From: DASRDE01 sp035938175
GTDB lineage: Bacteria; Vulcanimicrobiota; Vulcanimicrobiia; Vulcanimicrobiales; Vulcanimicrobiaceae
Length of the DNA stretch: 64,000 bases
Reading direction: 5' to 3'
NCBI GenBank assembly: GCA_035938175.1
Contig: DASZHD010000053.1
Location: forward strand, 43,041 to 107,040
The notes below the pieces were generated by a model, which saw only the letters and a program-made list of their open reading frames with translations, was not told where the DNA came from and did no database searches. Of this stretch, positions 49,677 through 58,674 are shown piece after piece; position 1 is the first letter of the stretch, and every line of letters starts with the position of its first letter. Made by a program: the position numbers and the translations under genes.

Positions 49677-51761
49677 ATGTTTGCCGCTCTACTGCTAGCT
49701 GCGCTCTCCTCGTACTCGTTTTCGGTTCCGGTCGTCCAGCAAACTCCGCCGCTCGACGGCGCATTCGATCCCTCCGCATGGAAGAACGCTGCGACGCTTC
49801 AACTCGGCTGGGATCTGCAAGGACACAAAAGCGCGCCCGACAAGACGGCCGCGTACGTTGAAACCGACGGTACCAACTTGTACGTCGCTTTCGACGCGAA
49901 ACAATCGGGCGCCGTCGTAGCAACGCAGCACACGAACAATGCGGGTCTGGGCACCGATGACGACGTCTCCGTGTATTTGTGGCCCGGCGGCAGCGACGGG
50001 TTCCGGTATCAGTTCACTGCGAATCCCGCCGGAACGCACTATCAATTTTCGAGCGAGAATTCATCGTACGAACCGGTCTGGTATTCGCATGGGCGGATTG
50101 CGGCGGACGGCTATCAAGTGGTCATGAAAATCCCGCTGGCGATCATGCGTGGAGCGCAGGCCGGTAAACCGTGGCTCATTCAGCTGTCGCGTACGGTAGA
50201 GAACACGGGCGATTTGCTGGTATGGGCATACGACTCCAACGAACAGCAGCCCAGCAGTTCCGTATATGCGGGCAGCATGGATGGGATGAAGACGATTGCG
50301 GCTGCGCGGCTGAAGCCGCGCGTCGGTCTGTACACATTGGGGAGCATCGCCGGGTCCTCGATCGGCGGATCCACCTCGCGCAACGGCGTCGACCTCTCGA
50401 TTCCATACACGCCGACCTCGTCGTTCTATGCCACGGTGCATCCGGACTATTCGAATGTGGAACTCGATCAACAGTCGATCTCGCCGACGGCTTTCCGCAG
50501 GTACTACCAAGAAGTGCGTCCGTTTTTCACGCAAGGGCAACAGGCGTACGACAACTTCAACTGCGATCTGTGTCAGGGCATAAACACGCTCTACACGCCC
50601 GCCATTCCGACGCCCAGAGACGGCTATGCGGTAGAGGGAACGCAAGGACCGATCAATTACGGCGCGTTCGATGCGGTGGGTGACGGCCGCAACGACACGG
50701 CTCAAGCGCTGACGTATCAAAACCATTCGAAAACGATCTCGGCGTCGATACAGCGCGTCGGCGTCAACCTGCCGGGCTTTGCCGACGATTCATTGGAAAC
50801 CGGCCTTGCCTGGGGCGACAACAAGCATCTGTTCGCATACGGAAACTACGGAACGGACAGCGGAACGAACGTCGTCGACGCACGGCGCGCGCAAATGTAC
50901 GACTTCGGCGCGGGCTGGTCGGACCCCACGACGACGTTTGCCACGACGTACCGCAAAGTCGGCGAATACTTCAATCCCGCAGACGGATTCGTGTGGCATC
51001 CGGATATTGCCGGGTACGGCGCGTACTTCGCGCACGCGTTCATCATGCCCGACAACAAGCCTATTCGCAGTGTAACGTTTACGAGCATCATCGATTCCTA
51101 TCACGACCACACCGGCGCGCTCGATCAAACCGACCAAGGGGCCAACCTGGACATCCTTACCAAAGGGCGCATCGACGTTAGCATCAGCGGCATCGGTTCG
51201 GATTTTCTGCGTCTGAGCAACGGCGATTTCGTCTCCGTCAGCCAAAACCAGTACGCCGTCACGTTCGGCAGCGGCGCGCAAAACACGAGTGTCAACAATG
51301 GCGCGCAGCATGGTTCCAGCGCAACGCCGACCACGCTTTCGCTGACCCAGGGACGCTTCGGTTACGGTCATCTCAACTATTGGTCGCTCAGCACGACGCA
51401 GCACGCGCTGCGAAACGGCTTGGTTTCCTTCGAGGTCGACGAGAGCAACCAAAACATGGATTCGGGTTTGACGTACCGTCAGTGGCTGGAGCGCGTGTCG
51501 TACACCTATCAATCCGGTCCGAATTCCTCGTTAGCGTTGGGCGTTCGCCGCATCATCGGCGTTTCGCCCGTGCTGGTGCTGCCCGCGCCCGGGCAAAGCG
51601 CGCCGTTTACGTCGGCGTGGAATTTGTCGGCAGCCTATCATCGCACGTTCGACGGATCGAACGAGCTCTATGCCGTCTATGGCGATGCCAGCGCGCTCTC
51701 CACGGCGCCGCAGTTTATCGTGAAGTGGCTGCATTACTTCGGCGCAGCCAAGGGGACCTAA
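49677..51761 (+). CDS. outer-surface protein with CBM9-like domain and beta-barrel-like C-terminus (DUF5916-like)
   Basis: The 694 residues have a short signal peptide (FAALLLAALSSYSFSVPV), an N-terminal CBM9-like domain (PPLDGAFDPSAWKNAATLQL ... GTDDDVSVYLWPGGSDGFRY, parts) and a long C-terminal part with alternating beta strands ending in an aromatic-rich segment (FIVKWLHYFGA), as in DUF5916 outer-membrane proteins. The motif NVELDQQSISPTAFRRYYQE and FFTQG fit that family. The ATG 3 bases after the preceding gene is used. The substrate is unknown. Confidence 0.75.
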   Translation: MFAALLLAALSSYSFSVPVVQQTPPLDGAFDPSAWKNAATLQLGWDLQGHKSAPDKTAAYVETDGTNLYVAFDAKQSGAVVATQHTNNAGLGTDDDVSVYLWPGGSDGFRYQFTANPAGTHYQFSSENSSYEPVWYSHGRIAADGYQVVMKIPLAIMRGAQAGKPWLIQLSRTVENTGDLLVWAYDSNEQQPSSSVYAGSMDGMKTIAAARLKPRVGLYTLGSIAGSSIGGSTSRNGVDLSIPYTPTSSFYATVHPDYSNVELDQQSISPTAFRRYYQEVRPFFTQGQQAYDNFNCDLCQGINTLYTPAIPTPRDGYAVEGTQGPINYGAFDAVGDGRNDTAQALTYQNHSKTISASIQRVGVNLPGFADDSLETGLAWGDNKHLFAYGNYGTDSGTNVVDARRAQMYDFGAGWSDPTTTFATTYRKVGEYFNPADGFVWHPDIAGYGAYFAHAFIMPDNKPIRSVTFTSIIDSYHDHTGALDQTDQGANLDILTKGRIDVSISGIGSDFLRLSNGDFVSVSQNQYAVTFGSGAQNTSVNNGAQHGSSATPTTLSLTQGRFGYGHLNYWSLSTTQHALRNGLVSFEVDESNQNMDSGLTYRQWLERVSYTYQSGPNSSLALGVRRIIGVSPVLVLPAPGQSAPFTSAWNLSAAYHRTFDGSNELYAVYGDASALSTAPQFIVKWLHYFGAAKGT

Positions 51762-51785
51762 AGCAAAAACGATAACGAAGGCGGC

Positions 51786-52538
51786 ATGGTCTTGGCCCTT
51801 GCCGCCTTTGCCCTCGCGGCACTTTCCACGCCGTCGCCGGCGCCCACGCCGCTGAAAACGATCACGCACCTGCGCGCACAGCGTTTGTGCGCGGGCCTGC
51901 GGCGTTCGGTGTATCCCGCGGTCGGGCACATCCTTCAGAACGACAAACTCATCGCACAAAGCCGGCCGTTCTTTCGCGACTACGTCAAACAGTCCGCAAG
52001 CGGGAACCGTGCCGGCGTAGACCTCGACGTCGTGCGTTTGGAGAGCTACATCACGCCCCTGGTACAGAGTACGCAAGCGATTGAAGCACTGCTCAACGAC
52101 CCCGTGTATCCAGCGCATCCGCAATCGGAGGGCGATCGAAATCTGCTCGACATGCGAACCAGTTTGCAAGACGTGCTGGCGGAGCAGAAACAAGCGCTAA
52201 ACCTGATCAGCGGCTTCACCGACACGCAGCAACTGGGCGAATTGCAGCAAGCCGGTACCGAAAACGAGCCCGCCGTTGCGCCGAACCGGCAATCGTCGCC
52301 GCCTCCGCAGCCCGCGCCTTCGGACGCGCCGAACGAGATTCTCAACGCGGGTATTCCCAATCCGCAGCATTCGTTCGATCCGCGCTATACGACGACCAAT
52401 TCGCTGGAAGGGTTCAATCCGCTCAACGCGTTCGACCAGCGTATGGACGAATTTCAACAGCAGATCGCGTCCAGCGAGAACGACGCTTCCAAAGCGATAT
52501 TCAAAGCCGTGCCGGAGTGTGGCGGAAAGGTACCGTAG
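51786..52538 (+). CDS. secreted hypothetical protein
   Basis: The 250-residue protein starts with a hydrophobic export signal (VLALAAFALAALSTPSPAPT). It has a helical region (about 30-150) with one Cys in LRAQRLCAGLRRSV and LDVVRLESYITPLVQSTQAI, a Pro-rich linker and a Phe/Asn-rich C-terminus. It lies 24 bases after the barrel-protein gene and is probably co-transcribed. No family is recognised. Confidence 0.6.
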   Translation: MVLALAAFALAALSTPSPAPTPLKTITHLRAQRLCAGLRRSVYPAVGHILQNDKLIAQSRPFFRDYVKQSASGNRAGVDLDVVRLESYITPLVQSTQAIEALLNDPVYPAHPQSEGDRNLLDMRTSLQDVLAEQKQALNLISGFTDTQQLGELQQAGTENEPAVAPNRQSSPPPQPAPSDAPNEILNAGIPNPQHSFDPRYTTTNSLEGFNPLNAFDQRMDEFQQQIASSENDASKAIFKAVPECGGKVP

Positions 52539-52548
52539 CCGTCCGCCG

Positions 52549-52577
52549 TTGACAACGCGCGGCCGCGCTGCTATAAA
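52549..52577 (+). promoter_or_regulatory. his operon promoter
   Basis: TTGACA (52549-52554) and TATAAA (52572-52577) have a 17-base spacer, a near-consensus sigma70-type promoter. The predicted transcript start is about five bases before the leader-peptide ATG. Confidence 0.8.
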
Positions 52578-52588
52578 AGACTTCAACC

Positions 52589-52657
52589 ATGCTGCAAACT
52601 GTTACGCACGCCGTCAAGCATCATCACCATCACGGACCGCCGGGTCGCGTGCGATGA
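52589..52657 (+). CDS. hisL: his operon leader peptide with five consecutive His codons
   Basis: A 22-codon frame contains six His residues, five in a row at residues 11-15 (52619-52633), and ends GPPGRVR. A consensus promoter lies just upstream and a T-tailed hairpin 30 bases downstream, followed by hisG. This is the standard layout of histidine attenuation, in which ribosome stalling at His codons prevents termination. Confidence 0.9.
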   Translation: MLQTVTHAVKHHHHHGPPGRVR

Positions 52658-52687
52658 TCGTTTGACGTCTGCAGTCCAAAGTTCGGA

Positions 52688-52719
52688 CGGGGCCGCGATC
52701 TTCGCGGCCTCGTTTTTTT
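52688..52719 (+). terminator. his attenuator terminator
   Basis: Bases 52688-52698 (CGGGGCCGCGA) pair fully with 52702-52712 (TCGCGGCCTCG, one G-U pair) around a 3-base loop, followed by seven Ts. A competing GTCC/GGAC hairpin lies just before it (52674-52688). Confidence 0.9.
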
Positions 52720-52738
52720 ATTTTCGAAAGGGTGCGAT

Positions 52739-53311
52739 ATGACCACGGTGCTTCTGCCAAAAAACCGCGGCCTTGCGGCGCAGGCGTTGCGTGCGCTGGA
52801 GGATCTCGTATGCCCGCACGGTGTGGAGCGGCGTCTCGTACGCGGTGAGGACGTCCCGTATTTGGCGCGCGAAATCGCGCGTTCGGGGCGGCCCGTGTTC
52901 GGCGTGACCGGTGACGATTTAGTCGACGAGTGGCTTGCGTCGGGCGGTACCCTCGGCGAACGCCTGAAACGGCGCCGGATCTCCTGGAGCGATCCGCAAG
53001 CCGTCTTCGGCAAGCCGGCGTTGTGTTTCATCGCGCGTAAAGGCGCGAGCGTCGTAAAAACGGGACGCATGCGCGTCGCGTTCTGCACGCGATACCGGAT
53101 GCTGACGGAACGGTACTTGCAGCGGTGGGAAGCTCTCGGAATTGCGGTCGAACGCGTTCCGATTCAAGGCGCCGTCGAATCGGCGCTGTTGGCGGGCGTC
53201 GCCGATTTCATCGTCGACGTGGTCGTCAGCGGCCGCACGATACGCGAAGCGGGACTGGAGGTGCGCGAAGTGATTTCCACGAGCGATCTGGCCGTATTGG
53301 AGTCGGTATGA
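52739..53311 (+). CDS. hisG: ATP phosphoribosyltransferase, short form
   Basis: HisG makes phosphoribosyl-ATP, the first histidine step. The 190 residues match the short catalytic form (LLPKNRGLAAQALRAL, RLVRGEDVPYLARE, VAFCTRYRMLTERYL, QGAVESALLAGVADFIVDVV). Short HisG normally works with HisZ; no hisZ is present in this operon. GAAAGGG lies before the ATG. The sequence is divergent: the usual GITGxD is GVTGDD. It overlaps hisC by 4 bases. Confidence 0.9.
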   Translation: MTTVLLPKNRGLAAQALRALEDLVCPHGVERRLVRGEDVPYLAREIARSGRPVFGVTGDDLVDEWLASGGTLGERLKRRRISWSDPQAVFGKPALCFIARKGASVVKTGRMRVAFCTRYRMLTERYLQRWEALGIAVERVPIQGAVESALLAGVADFIVDVVVSGRTIREAGLEVREVISTSDLAVLESV

Positions 53312-54342
53312 TCGAATCCGATGCCGGCGTGCGGCTCCGTTTTCATCGCAACGAATGCGCTCTGGGTCCGCCCGGACACGTTCTCGACGCGGTACGCGGT
53401 ATCGACGCCGAAAGTTTGCGGACGTATCCGGCCGAATTGCAATCGGCATTCGTGCGCGGGCTGGCGAACCGGATCCGCGTGCAACCCGAAACAGTGGCCG
53501 TCGGCAACGGCGCCGACGAGCTGCTGCTGGCGCTCGGACGTGCATTTTTGGCGCCCGGCGACAACGTGGTTGCGATGACCCCGACGTTCGGAATGTACGC
53601 GCAGATGGCTGCCATGTCGCGCGCGCACACGAACGGCGTGCGCTACGAGCGGCGCTGGTCGATCGATCCCGAGCGCATTGCGTCCCGTGCCGATGCACGG
53701 ACAAAACTGATCGTCGTGGGTCATCCGAACAACCCGACCGGCGATTCGGCGCCGGCCTCCGCGGTGGAGTTTCTCGCGAACGAAGTACCCGGCGCCACGA
53801 TCGTCGTCGACGAAGTTTATCTGGCTTTTTCGCCGTCCTCGCTCGTCACGCTCGCGAGCACGTATCCCAACGTTGCGGTCGTCGGATCGCTTTCAAAAGT
53901 GGCAGGCCTGGCCGGAATGCGCGTCGGGTACGCCGTGGCAAGCGCGGATGTGGCCGATGCTCTCCGTTCTGCGATTGCGCCGTTTCCGTTGAGCGCAGCG
54001 TCGCTGATCGCGGCGAACGCGTACGTGAACGGCGGCCCGGCGTCCAGAGCGTACGACGTCGCGCTGTACGCGCAAGTGCAGCGCAGCTTGGATGCGATCG
54101 TTGCGGGGATCGGCGTTTACGCCCGTGCTTGCTGGCGGGGCGCGGGAAACTTCGTGTTGATGGATTTCGGCGATAGCGGCGCGCGCATCGTGACTGCCTT
54201 GGCGGCACGCGGAATCGCGGTGCGAACCTTCGCCGACCCCGAACTATCCGGTGCTATCCGCTTCTGCGCGGCGAACGACGAGGCAACGGACGAATTGATC
54301 CGTACGACGCGCGCCGTGCTCCAGGAGCAGAAGCGTGCGTAA
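53308..54342 (+). CDS. hisC: histidinol-phosphate aminotransferase
   Basis: This PLP enzyme converts imidazole-acetol phosphate to histidinol phosphate. The 344 residues have the PLP lysine in GSLSKVAGLAGMRVGY, the Asn in HPNNPTGD and DEVYLAF. The ATG at 53308 overlaps the hisG stop and gives the expected N-terminus; the frame is open further up. It overlaps hisB by 8 bases. Confidence 0.93.
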   Translation: MIESDAGVRLRFHRNECALGPPGHVLDAVRGIDAESLRTYPAELQSAFVRGLANRIRVQPETVAVGNGADELLLALGRAFLAPGDNVVAMTPTFGMYAQMAAMSRAHTNGVRYERRWSIDPERIASRADARTKLIVVGHPNNPTGDSAPASAVEFLANEVPGATIVVDEVYLAFSPSSLVTLASTYPNVAVVGSLSKVAGLAGMRVGYAVASADVADALRSAIAPFPLSAASLIAANAYVNGGPASRAYDVALYAQVQRSLDAIVAGIGVYARACWRGAGNFVLMDFGDSGARIVTALAARGIAVRTFADPELSGAIRFCAANDEATDELIRTTRAVLQEQKRA

Positions 54343-54919
54343 CGCGGCATGCGAGCGCGAGACCAAAGAAACGGCGGTCGCCGTGACCCTCGCTCTGGAT
54401 TTTCCGTCCCCGCCGCGCATTGAAACCGGGTTGCCGATGCTCGATCATCTGGTCGCACAATGGGCGTTTCACTCGCAGTGTTCCGCCACGATCGATGCGC
54501 GCTCGCGCGACGCGATAGTGCATCACCTGGTGGAGGATGCGGCGATCGTCCTGGGCCAAGCGCTGGATCGCGCGATGGGCGAGCGCACGGGAATCCGTCG
54601 TTACGGCTCTGCGACTCTTCCGATGGACGACGCATTGGCTCGCGTGGCGGTGGATTTCGGCGGGCGAGCGTATTCGCGCATCGCTCTCAACGTGCAGAGC
54701 GAATCCGTGGAAGGACTTGCCGCCGGACTCATCGCGCACTTCATCGCGAGCTTCACTCAGAACGCGCGTATTGCCGTTCACGCAGACGTGCTTGCCGGAA
54801 CCGATCCGCATCATTGCGTCGAGGCAGTTTTTAAAGCGCTCGGCCGCGCTTGCCGTAGCGCCTGGACGATAGATGCCGCGCAGCCGCTCGCCGTGGCGTC
54901 GACAAAAGGGGTGTTTTGA
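54335..54919 (+). CDS. hisB: imidazoleglycerol-phosphate dehydratase
   Basis: HisB dehydrates imidazoleglycerol phosphate. The 194-residue monofunctional form has the manganese-binding His/Glu motifs HHLVEDAAIVLGQAL and DPHHCVEAVFKAL, and LPMLDHLVAQWAFHS. No phosphatase domain is fused, so histidinol-phosphatase must be encoded elsewhere. GTG start. Confidence 0.94.
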   Translation: MRNAACERETKETAVAVTLALDFPSPPRIETGLPMLDHLVAQWAFHSQCSATIDARSRDAIVHHLVEDAAIVLGQALDRAMGERTGIRRYGSATLPMDDALARVAVDFGGRAYSRIALNVQSESVEGLAAGLIAHFIASFTQNARIAVHADVLAGTDPHHCVEAVFKALGRACRSAWTIDAAQPLAVASTKGVF

Positions 54920-54920
54920 G

Positions 54921-55523
54921 ATGGGGATTCGCGTTGCGATCGTTTCACTCGGCGCGGCAAACCGGCTCAGCGTCGCCTATGCCGTGGAACGCTGCGGAGC
55001 CTCACCGTATTTCGCCGAAACGCCGTCGCGTCTGTTGGACGCGCGCGCGATCGTGGTTCCGGGTGTTGCGAATTTCGGCTATGCGGCGTCGATGCTCGAC
55101 CGTTTGGGATTGCGGAGCGCACTGCAATCCGCTATTACGCGGGACGTTCCGCTGCTGGGCATTTGCGCCGGATTTCAACTGCTGTACGAGCAGAGCGAAG
55201 AATCCGCCGGTGCGCGCGGACTGGGAGTGCTGTGCGGAACCGTGCGCGCCGTAAGCGGTCCTCGCCGCGTGCACATGGGCTGGTCTCGCGTACGCACGGT
55301 CGGCGCGGCCAAAACGTTTGAAAACGGCTGGGCATACTTCGCACACGCCTTTGCTCCCCGATCGGGATCCGAAGAAGTTGCGGCGGTCAGCCGCTTCGGA
55401 AAAGCGTTCGTGAGCGGCATTGAGCGGCCCGGCATTCTCGGCGTGCAGTTTCATCCCGAGCGCAGCGGCGCCTACGGGCAGCGCTTTCTGCAGCGCTTTG
55501 TCGACGGCGCGGCAACGCGATGA
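54921..55523 (+). CDS. hisH: imidazole glycerol phosphate synthase, glutaminase subunit
   Basis: HisH supplies ammonia to HisF. The 200 residues have the class I amidotransferase triad: Cys in LLGICAGFQLLYE, His and Glu in VQFHPERSG. The expected IVDYGxGN start is altered to IVSLGAANRLSV. The ATG at 54921 is one base after the hisB stop, and its 3' end overlaps hisF by 4 bases. Confidence 0.92.
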   Translation: MGIRVAIVSLGAANRLSVAYAVERCGASPYFAETPSRLLDARAIVVPGVANFGYAASMLDRLGLRSALQSAITRDVPLLGICAGFQLLYEQSEESAGARGLGVLCGTVRAVSGPRRVHMGWSRVRTVGAAKTFENGWAYFAHAFAPRSGSEEVAAVSRFGKAFVSGIERPGILGVQFHPERSGAYGQRFLQRFVDGAATR

Positions 55524-56272
55524 CGGCAAAACGAATCGTCGCGTGTTTGGATGTTCGCGCACGACGCGTCGTAAAGGGACGTCAGTTTCAAGCGATTCGC
55601 GATGCCGGCGATCCGGCGGAGTATGCCGCGCGGTATTGCGCCGGCGGCATCGACGAACTGGTGCTTTTGGATATTTCGGCGACGCTGGAAGATCGTGCGG
55701 CGTGCTGGGCGACGGTGCGAGACGTCGGGCGTGCGGTTAATGTGCCGCTCACCGCCGGGGGCGGCGTGCGCAGTTTGCAAGACATCGATGCGCTCCTCAA
55801 CGCGGGCGCGGATAAGGTCGCGATCAATTCCGCCGCGGTCGAGAAGCCGGAGTTGCTCTCGCAGGCCGCAAATCGTTTCGGTTCTCAATGCGTCGTGCTC
55901 TCCGTCGACGTGCGTCGAAGCGGTGCGGGTACGTACGTTGCTACGCGCAGCGGTGTGGCGGATACGGCAATCCCGGCCGCCGAGTGGATCGTGCGCGCGC
56001 AAGAATTGGGCGCGGGCGAAGTGCTTCTGACCTCTATCGATCGCGACGGCACGAGCGGCGGATTCGACCTGCCGCTGATTCGCGAGATTTCGAACGTAAC
56101 GCGGCTCCCGGTGATCGCCTCAGGCGGTGCGGCCGGCGCCGATTCATTCGCGGATGCACTGCTCTGCGGCGCGGACGCGGCGCTCGGCGCGTCGGTTTTT
56201 CACTACGGCGCCATGACCCCCGCACAGGTGAAGAACGTCTGCGCGGCACGCGGCCTTCAGGTCCGGCAATGA
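55520..56272 (+). CDS. hisF: imidazole glycerol phosphate synthase, cyclase subunit
   Basis: HisF is the TIM-barrel cyclase that joins ammonia to PRFAR. The 250 residues show the catalytic Asp in IVACLDVRARRVVKG and the second in LSVDVRRSGAG, with phosphate loops TAGGGVRSLQDI and VIASGGAAGADSF. Because no normal hisA is present, this enzyme's relation to the HisA reaction is of interest. Its stop overlaps the next start (ATGA). Confidence 0.94.
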   Translation: MTAKRIVACLDVRARRVVKGRQFQAIRDAGDPAEYAARYCAGGIDELVLLDISATLEDRAACWATVRDVGRAVNVPLTAGGGVRSLQDIDALLNAGADKVAINSAAVEKPELLSQAANRFGSQCVVLSVDVRRSGAGTYVATRSGVADTAIPAAEWIVRAQELGAGEVLLTSIDRDGTSGGFDLPLIREISNVTRLPVIASGGAAGADSFADALLCGADAALGASVFHYGAMTPAQVKNVCAARGLQVRQ

Positions 56273-56631
56273 TTTTCGGAACGTTCGATCTCACGCAAGC
56301 TCCGGCAGCGGACGGTTTGCTGGACGTATTTGCGCGCTGCGCGCCGCTGGTCGTGGTGGATCGCGGCACGATGGAAGAAGCCGCGGTGTACGAATCCGCG
56401 CGCAGGCTCAGCCGGAGAGCGCGCCTCGTCGTGTGGGGCCGCAACGCGCTGAAGGATCCTGCAGCATATCTGCGCGCGGGCGCCGTTCAAGTCATTGTCG
56501 ATTCGCCGTCTGCGTCTAAATATCTGAACGAGCTTCCCGCAGAACGCGTCCTCGTTGCGCTCGATGCAGATCGGCCGCAGGCTGCAGACCGCCGCAGCGT
56601 TCGAAAGCCGTTGCCGCGGTTTCGTGGTTGA
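56269..56631 (+). pseudogene. HisA/HIS4-like N-terminal domain, split from hisIE by an apparent frameshift
   Basis: The 120-codon frame (MIFGTFDLTQAPAADGLLDV ... LKDPAAYLRAGAVQVIVDS ... LNELPAERVLVALDAD) looks like the first half of a HisA/HisF-type barrel and resembles the N-terminal extension of fungal HIS4. Similarity appears to continue in the +1 frame from about 56573 (GRRLQTAAAFESRCRGFVVE) into hisIE, after which this frame ends in low-quality sequence (RPQAADRRSVRKPLPRFRG). It is either a broken fusion gene, an indel in the assembly or a recoding site. The ATG overlaps the hisF stop. Confidence 0.6.
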
Positions 56632-57394
56632 AAAGTGCGCGCTGGATTCGCCGCTATTGTACGCGTTGCGGCAGGCTTGCAAAGGCAGCATCGCGACGGC
56701 AGTGCCGCCCGGGATAGATTCTGCATCGGCGCTGGATTCGGCAGCGGCGCTGGACCGTGACGGCATCGATGTCTTCGTACCCGCGTCGTCGCACGAAATC
56801 GATCCGATCGCGTACGTCGTGCGGATCGCGGATTTTTCAAAGGGTCGCGGCCTGTTGCCCACGATCGTCTGCGACGCCGCCGACGGCCGTGTGCGCATGT
56901 TCGCATATTCAAATCCGCAGTCGGTGGCTTTGGCACTTGCCGAAGGGAAAGGCGTGTATTGGAGCCGCTCGCGGCGTGCCATTTGGCGTAAAGGCGAATC
57001 GTCGGGTCACGTGCAGCGCCTGATCCGCGCGGCGCTCGATTGCGATCGCGACACGATGATCTTTTACGTCGAACAAACCGGGTCCACGTGTCACAGCGGA
57101 GACGCACGCTGTTTCGGCGACGAGCCGTTTTCGTGGAACGAACTTACCCGCCGGATCGGCGCGCGGGCTGCGAACGGCGGCCCCGCTTCATACACAAAGC
57201 AGCTGCTTTCCGACGAGCGCCTGTTGCACGGCAAGATCCTCGAAGAAGCCGCCGAGGTCTGCGCGGCGCGCAGCGTACACGACGTCGCTTGGGAATGCGC
57301 GGATCTGCTGTATTTCGTTTCCGTGAAGATGCGCTCGGCGAACGTTTCGATCGGTGACGTGATGGCGCAATTGACGGCACGGGCGCGCGCATAA
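56564..57394 (+). CDS. hisI: phosphoribosyl-AMP cyclohydrolase / phosphoribosyl-ATP diphosphatase (HIS4-like HisIE)
   Basis: The bifunctional protein carries out steps 2 and 3. The HisI part has KGVYWSRSRRAIWRKGESSG and DCDRDTMIFYVEQTGSTCHSG; the HisE part has LLHGKILEEAAEV and VAWECADLLYFVSVKM. The sequence is closer in style to the matching part of fungal HIS4 than to enteric HisI. About 80 residues before the HisI core belong to the barrel-like domain that begins in the preceding frame. The ATG at 56564 (or TTG at 56555) has no ribosome site. The stop overlaps the hisD start (TAATG). Confidence 0.85.
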   Translation: MQIGRRLQTAAAFESRCRGFVVEKCALDSPLLYALRQACKGSIATAVPPGIDSASALDSAAALDRDGIDVFVPASSHEIDPIAYVVRIADFSKGRGLLPTIVCDAADGRVRMFAYSNPQSVALALAEGKGVYWSRSRRAIWRKGESSGHVQRLIRAALDCDRDTMIFYVEQTGSTCHSGDARCFGDEPFSWNELTRRIGARAANGGPASYTKQLLSDERLLHGKILEEAAEVCAARSVHDVAWECADLLYFVSVKMRSANVSIGDVMAQLTARARA

Positions 57395-58674
57395 TGCAAT
57401 TTACCGCATTACGCCGCGTATCCCCCGAAGATCTCGACGCGGCGGTACGCACGCAATCCCGTCCCGGCGTCGCTTGGATCGTCGATAGCGTGCAGCGCGA
57501 GGGTGACGCTGCGGTTGCGCGCATTGCGGCGGAATTGGGAGATCCGCCGCCCCGCCGTATACCGGCCGCCGAGATTGAATCGGCGCACGAAAACGTGCAA
57601 GCGGATCTCTTTGACGCGCTGGAGGGCGCAGCGGCGCGCATCGAACGTTTCGCGCGGGCGCAACGCGCCTCACTTCACGACGTATCGATCCAAAGTGCCG
57701 GCGCGCAGATCGGTCACCGCATCGTTCCGGTGGGCCGCGCGGGCGTGTACGTTCCCGCAGGGCGGCATCCGTTGGTGTCGTCGATGTTGATGTGCGCGAT
57801 TCCGGCGCGCGTTGCAGGCGTCGCGCAGATCGTCGCCTGCACGCCGAAGGCGGACGCGGTCATGCTGACGGCGGCGCGAATCGCACGCGTCGACGCCGTA
57901 TTCGAAATCGGCGGAGCGCAGGCAATTGCAGCGCTCGCTTTTGGGACGCAAACCGTTCCGCGCGTGGATATCATCGCCGGTCCGGGCAACGCGTACGTCG
58001 ATGCGGCGAAACGCCTGGTAAACGGTGCGTGCGGTATCGATGGCTTTGCCGGCCCCTCGGAAGTTCTGCTGCTTGCATCGCGCGATGGCGATCCAAATCT
58101 CGTTGCCGCAGATCTGCTGGCGCAGGCCGAACACGACGCGGACGCGCGCGCCATGCTCATTACCGACAGCGGCGATTTTGCGGAACAGGTCGACGCCGCG
58201 CTGGTATCGCAGCTCGCGCTCCTTCGTTTTCCGCAAACCGCCATGCGTTCGCTGACGGCGAACGGCACGTGCACGATCGCGCGTTTGTCGGATGGGGTGG
58301 AAATTGCCGACCGCATCGGCGCGGAGCACGTCGGGCTGCATGGGAAGGCGGCCGAAGCCCTTGCCGATCGTCTATCGGTGTACGGATCGCTGTTCGCCGG
58401 TGCCCAAACCTCGCAAGTCTTCGGAGACTACGGAATCGGACCGAACCACGTTTTGCCGACGGGCGGCAGCGCGCGCTACAATTCGGGGCTTTCCGTCTTG
58501 ACGTTTCTTACCGTGCGCACGTATCAGCGCGCAGCGCGCGTGGATGCATCGGTCGTGCATCAGATCGCCAAACTCGCGCAAGCCGAAGGGCTGCAGGCGC
58601 ACCGGGCGGCCGCACTCGCAAGAGCCGCCGAAGAAACGTCCTACGCCGTAAGTTCCCAGCGGAATCCGACGTAA
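57394..58674 (+). CDS. hisD: histidinol dehydrogenase
   Basis: HisD oxidises histidinol to histidine in two NAD-dependent steps. The 426 residues contain GPGNAYVDAAKRLVNGACGI, GPSEVLLLA, the zinc-site QAEHDADARA and the GDYGIGPNHVLPTGGSARY block. It follows hisIE directly, as in the fungal HIS4 fusion order I-E-D. Its last 34 bases overlap the convergent CHAD gene. Confidence 0.96.
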   Translation: MQFTALRRVSPEDLDAAVRTQSRPGVAWIVDSVQREGDAAVARIAAELGDPPPRRIPAAEIESAHENVQADLFDALEGAAARIERFARAQRASLHDVSIQSAGAQIGHRIVPVGRAGVYVPAGRHPLVSSMLMCAIPARVAGVAQIVACTPKADAVMLTAARIARVDAVFEIGGAQAIAALAFGTQTVPRVDIIAGPGNAYVDAAKRLVNGACGIDGFAGPSEVLLLASRDGDPNLVAADLLAQAEHDADARAMLITDSGDFAEQVDAALVSQLALLRFPQTAMRSLTANGTCTIARLSDGVEIADRIGAEHVGLHGKAAEALADRLSVYGSLFAGAQTSQVFGDYGIGPNHVLPTGGSARYNSGLSVLTFLTVRTYQRAARVDASVVHQIAKLAQAEGLQAHRAAALARAAEETSYAVSSQRNPT

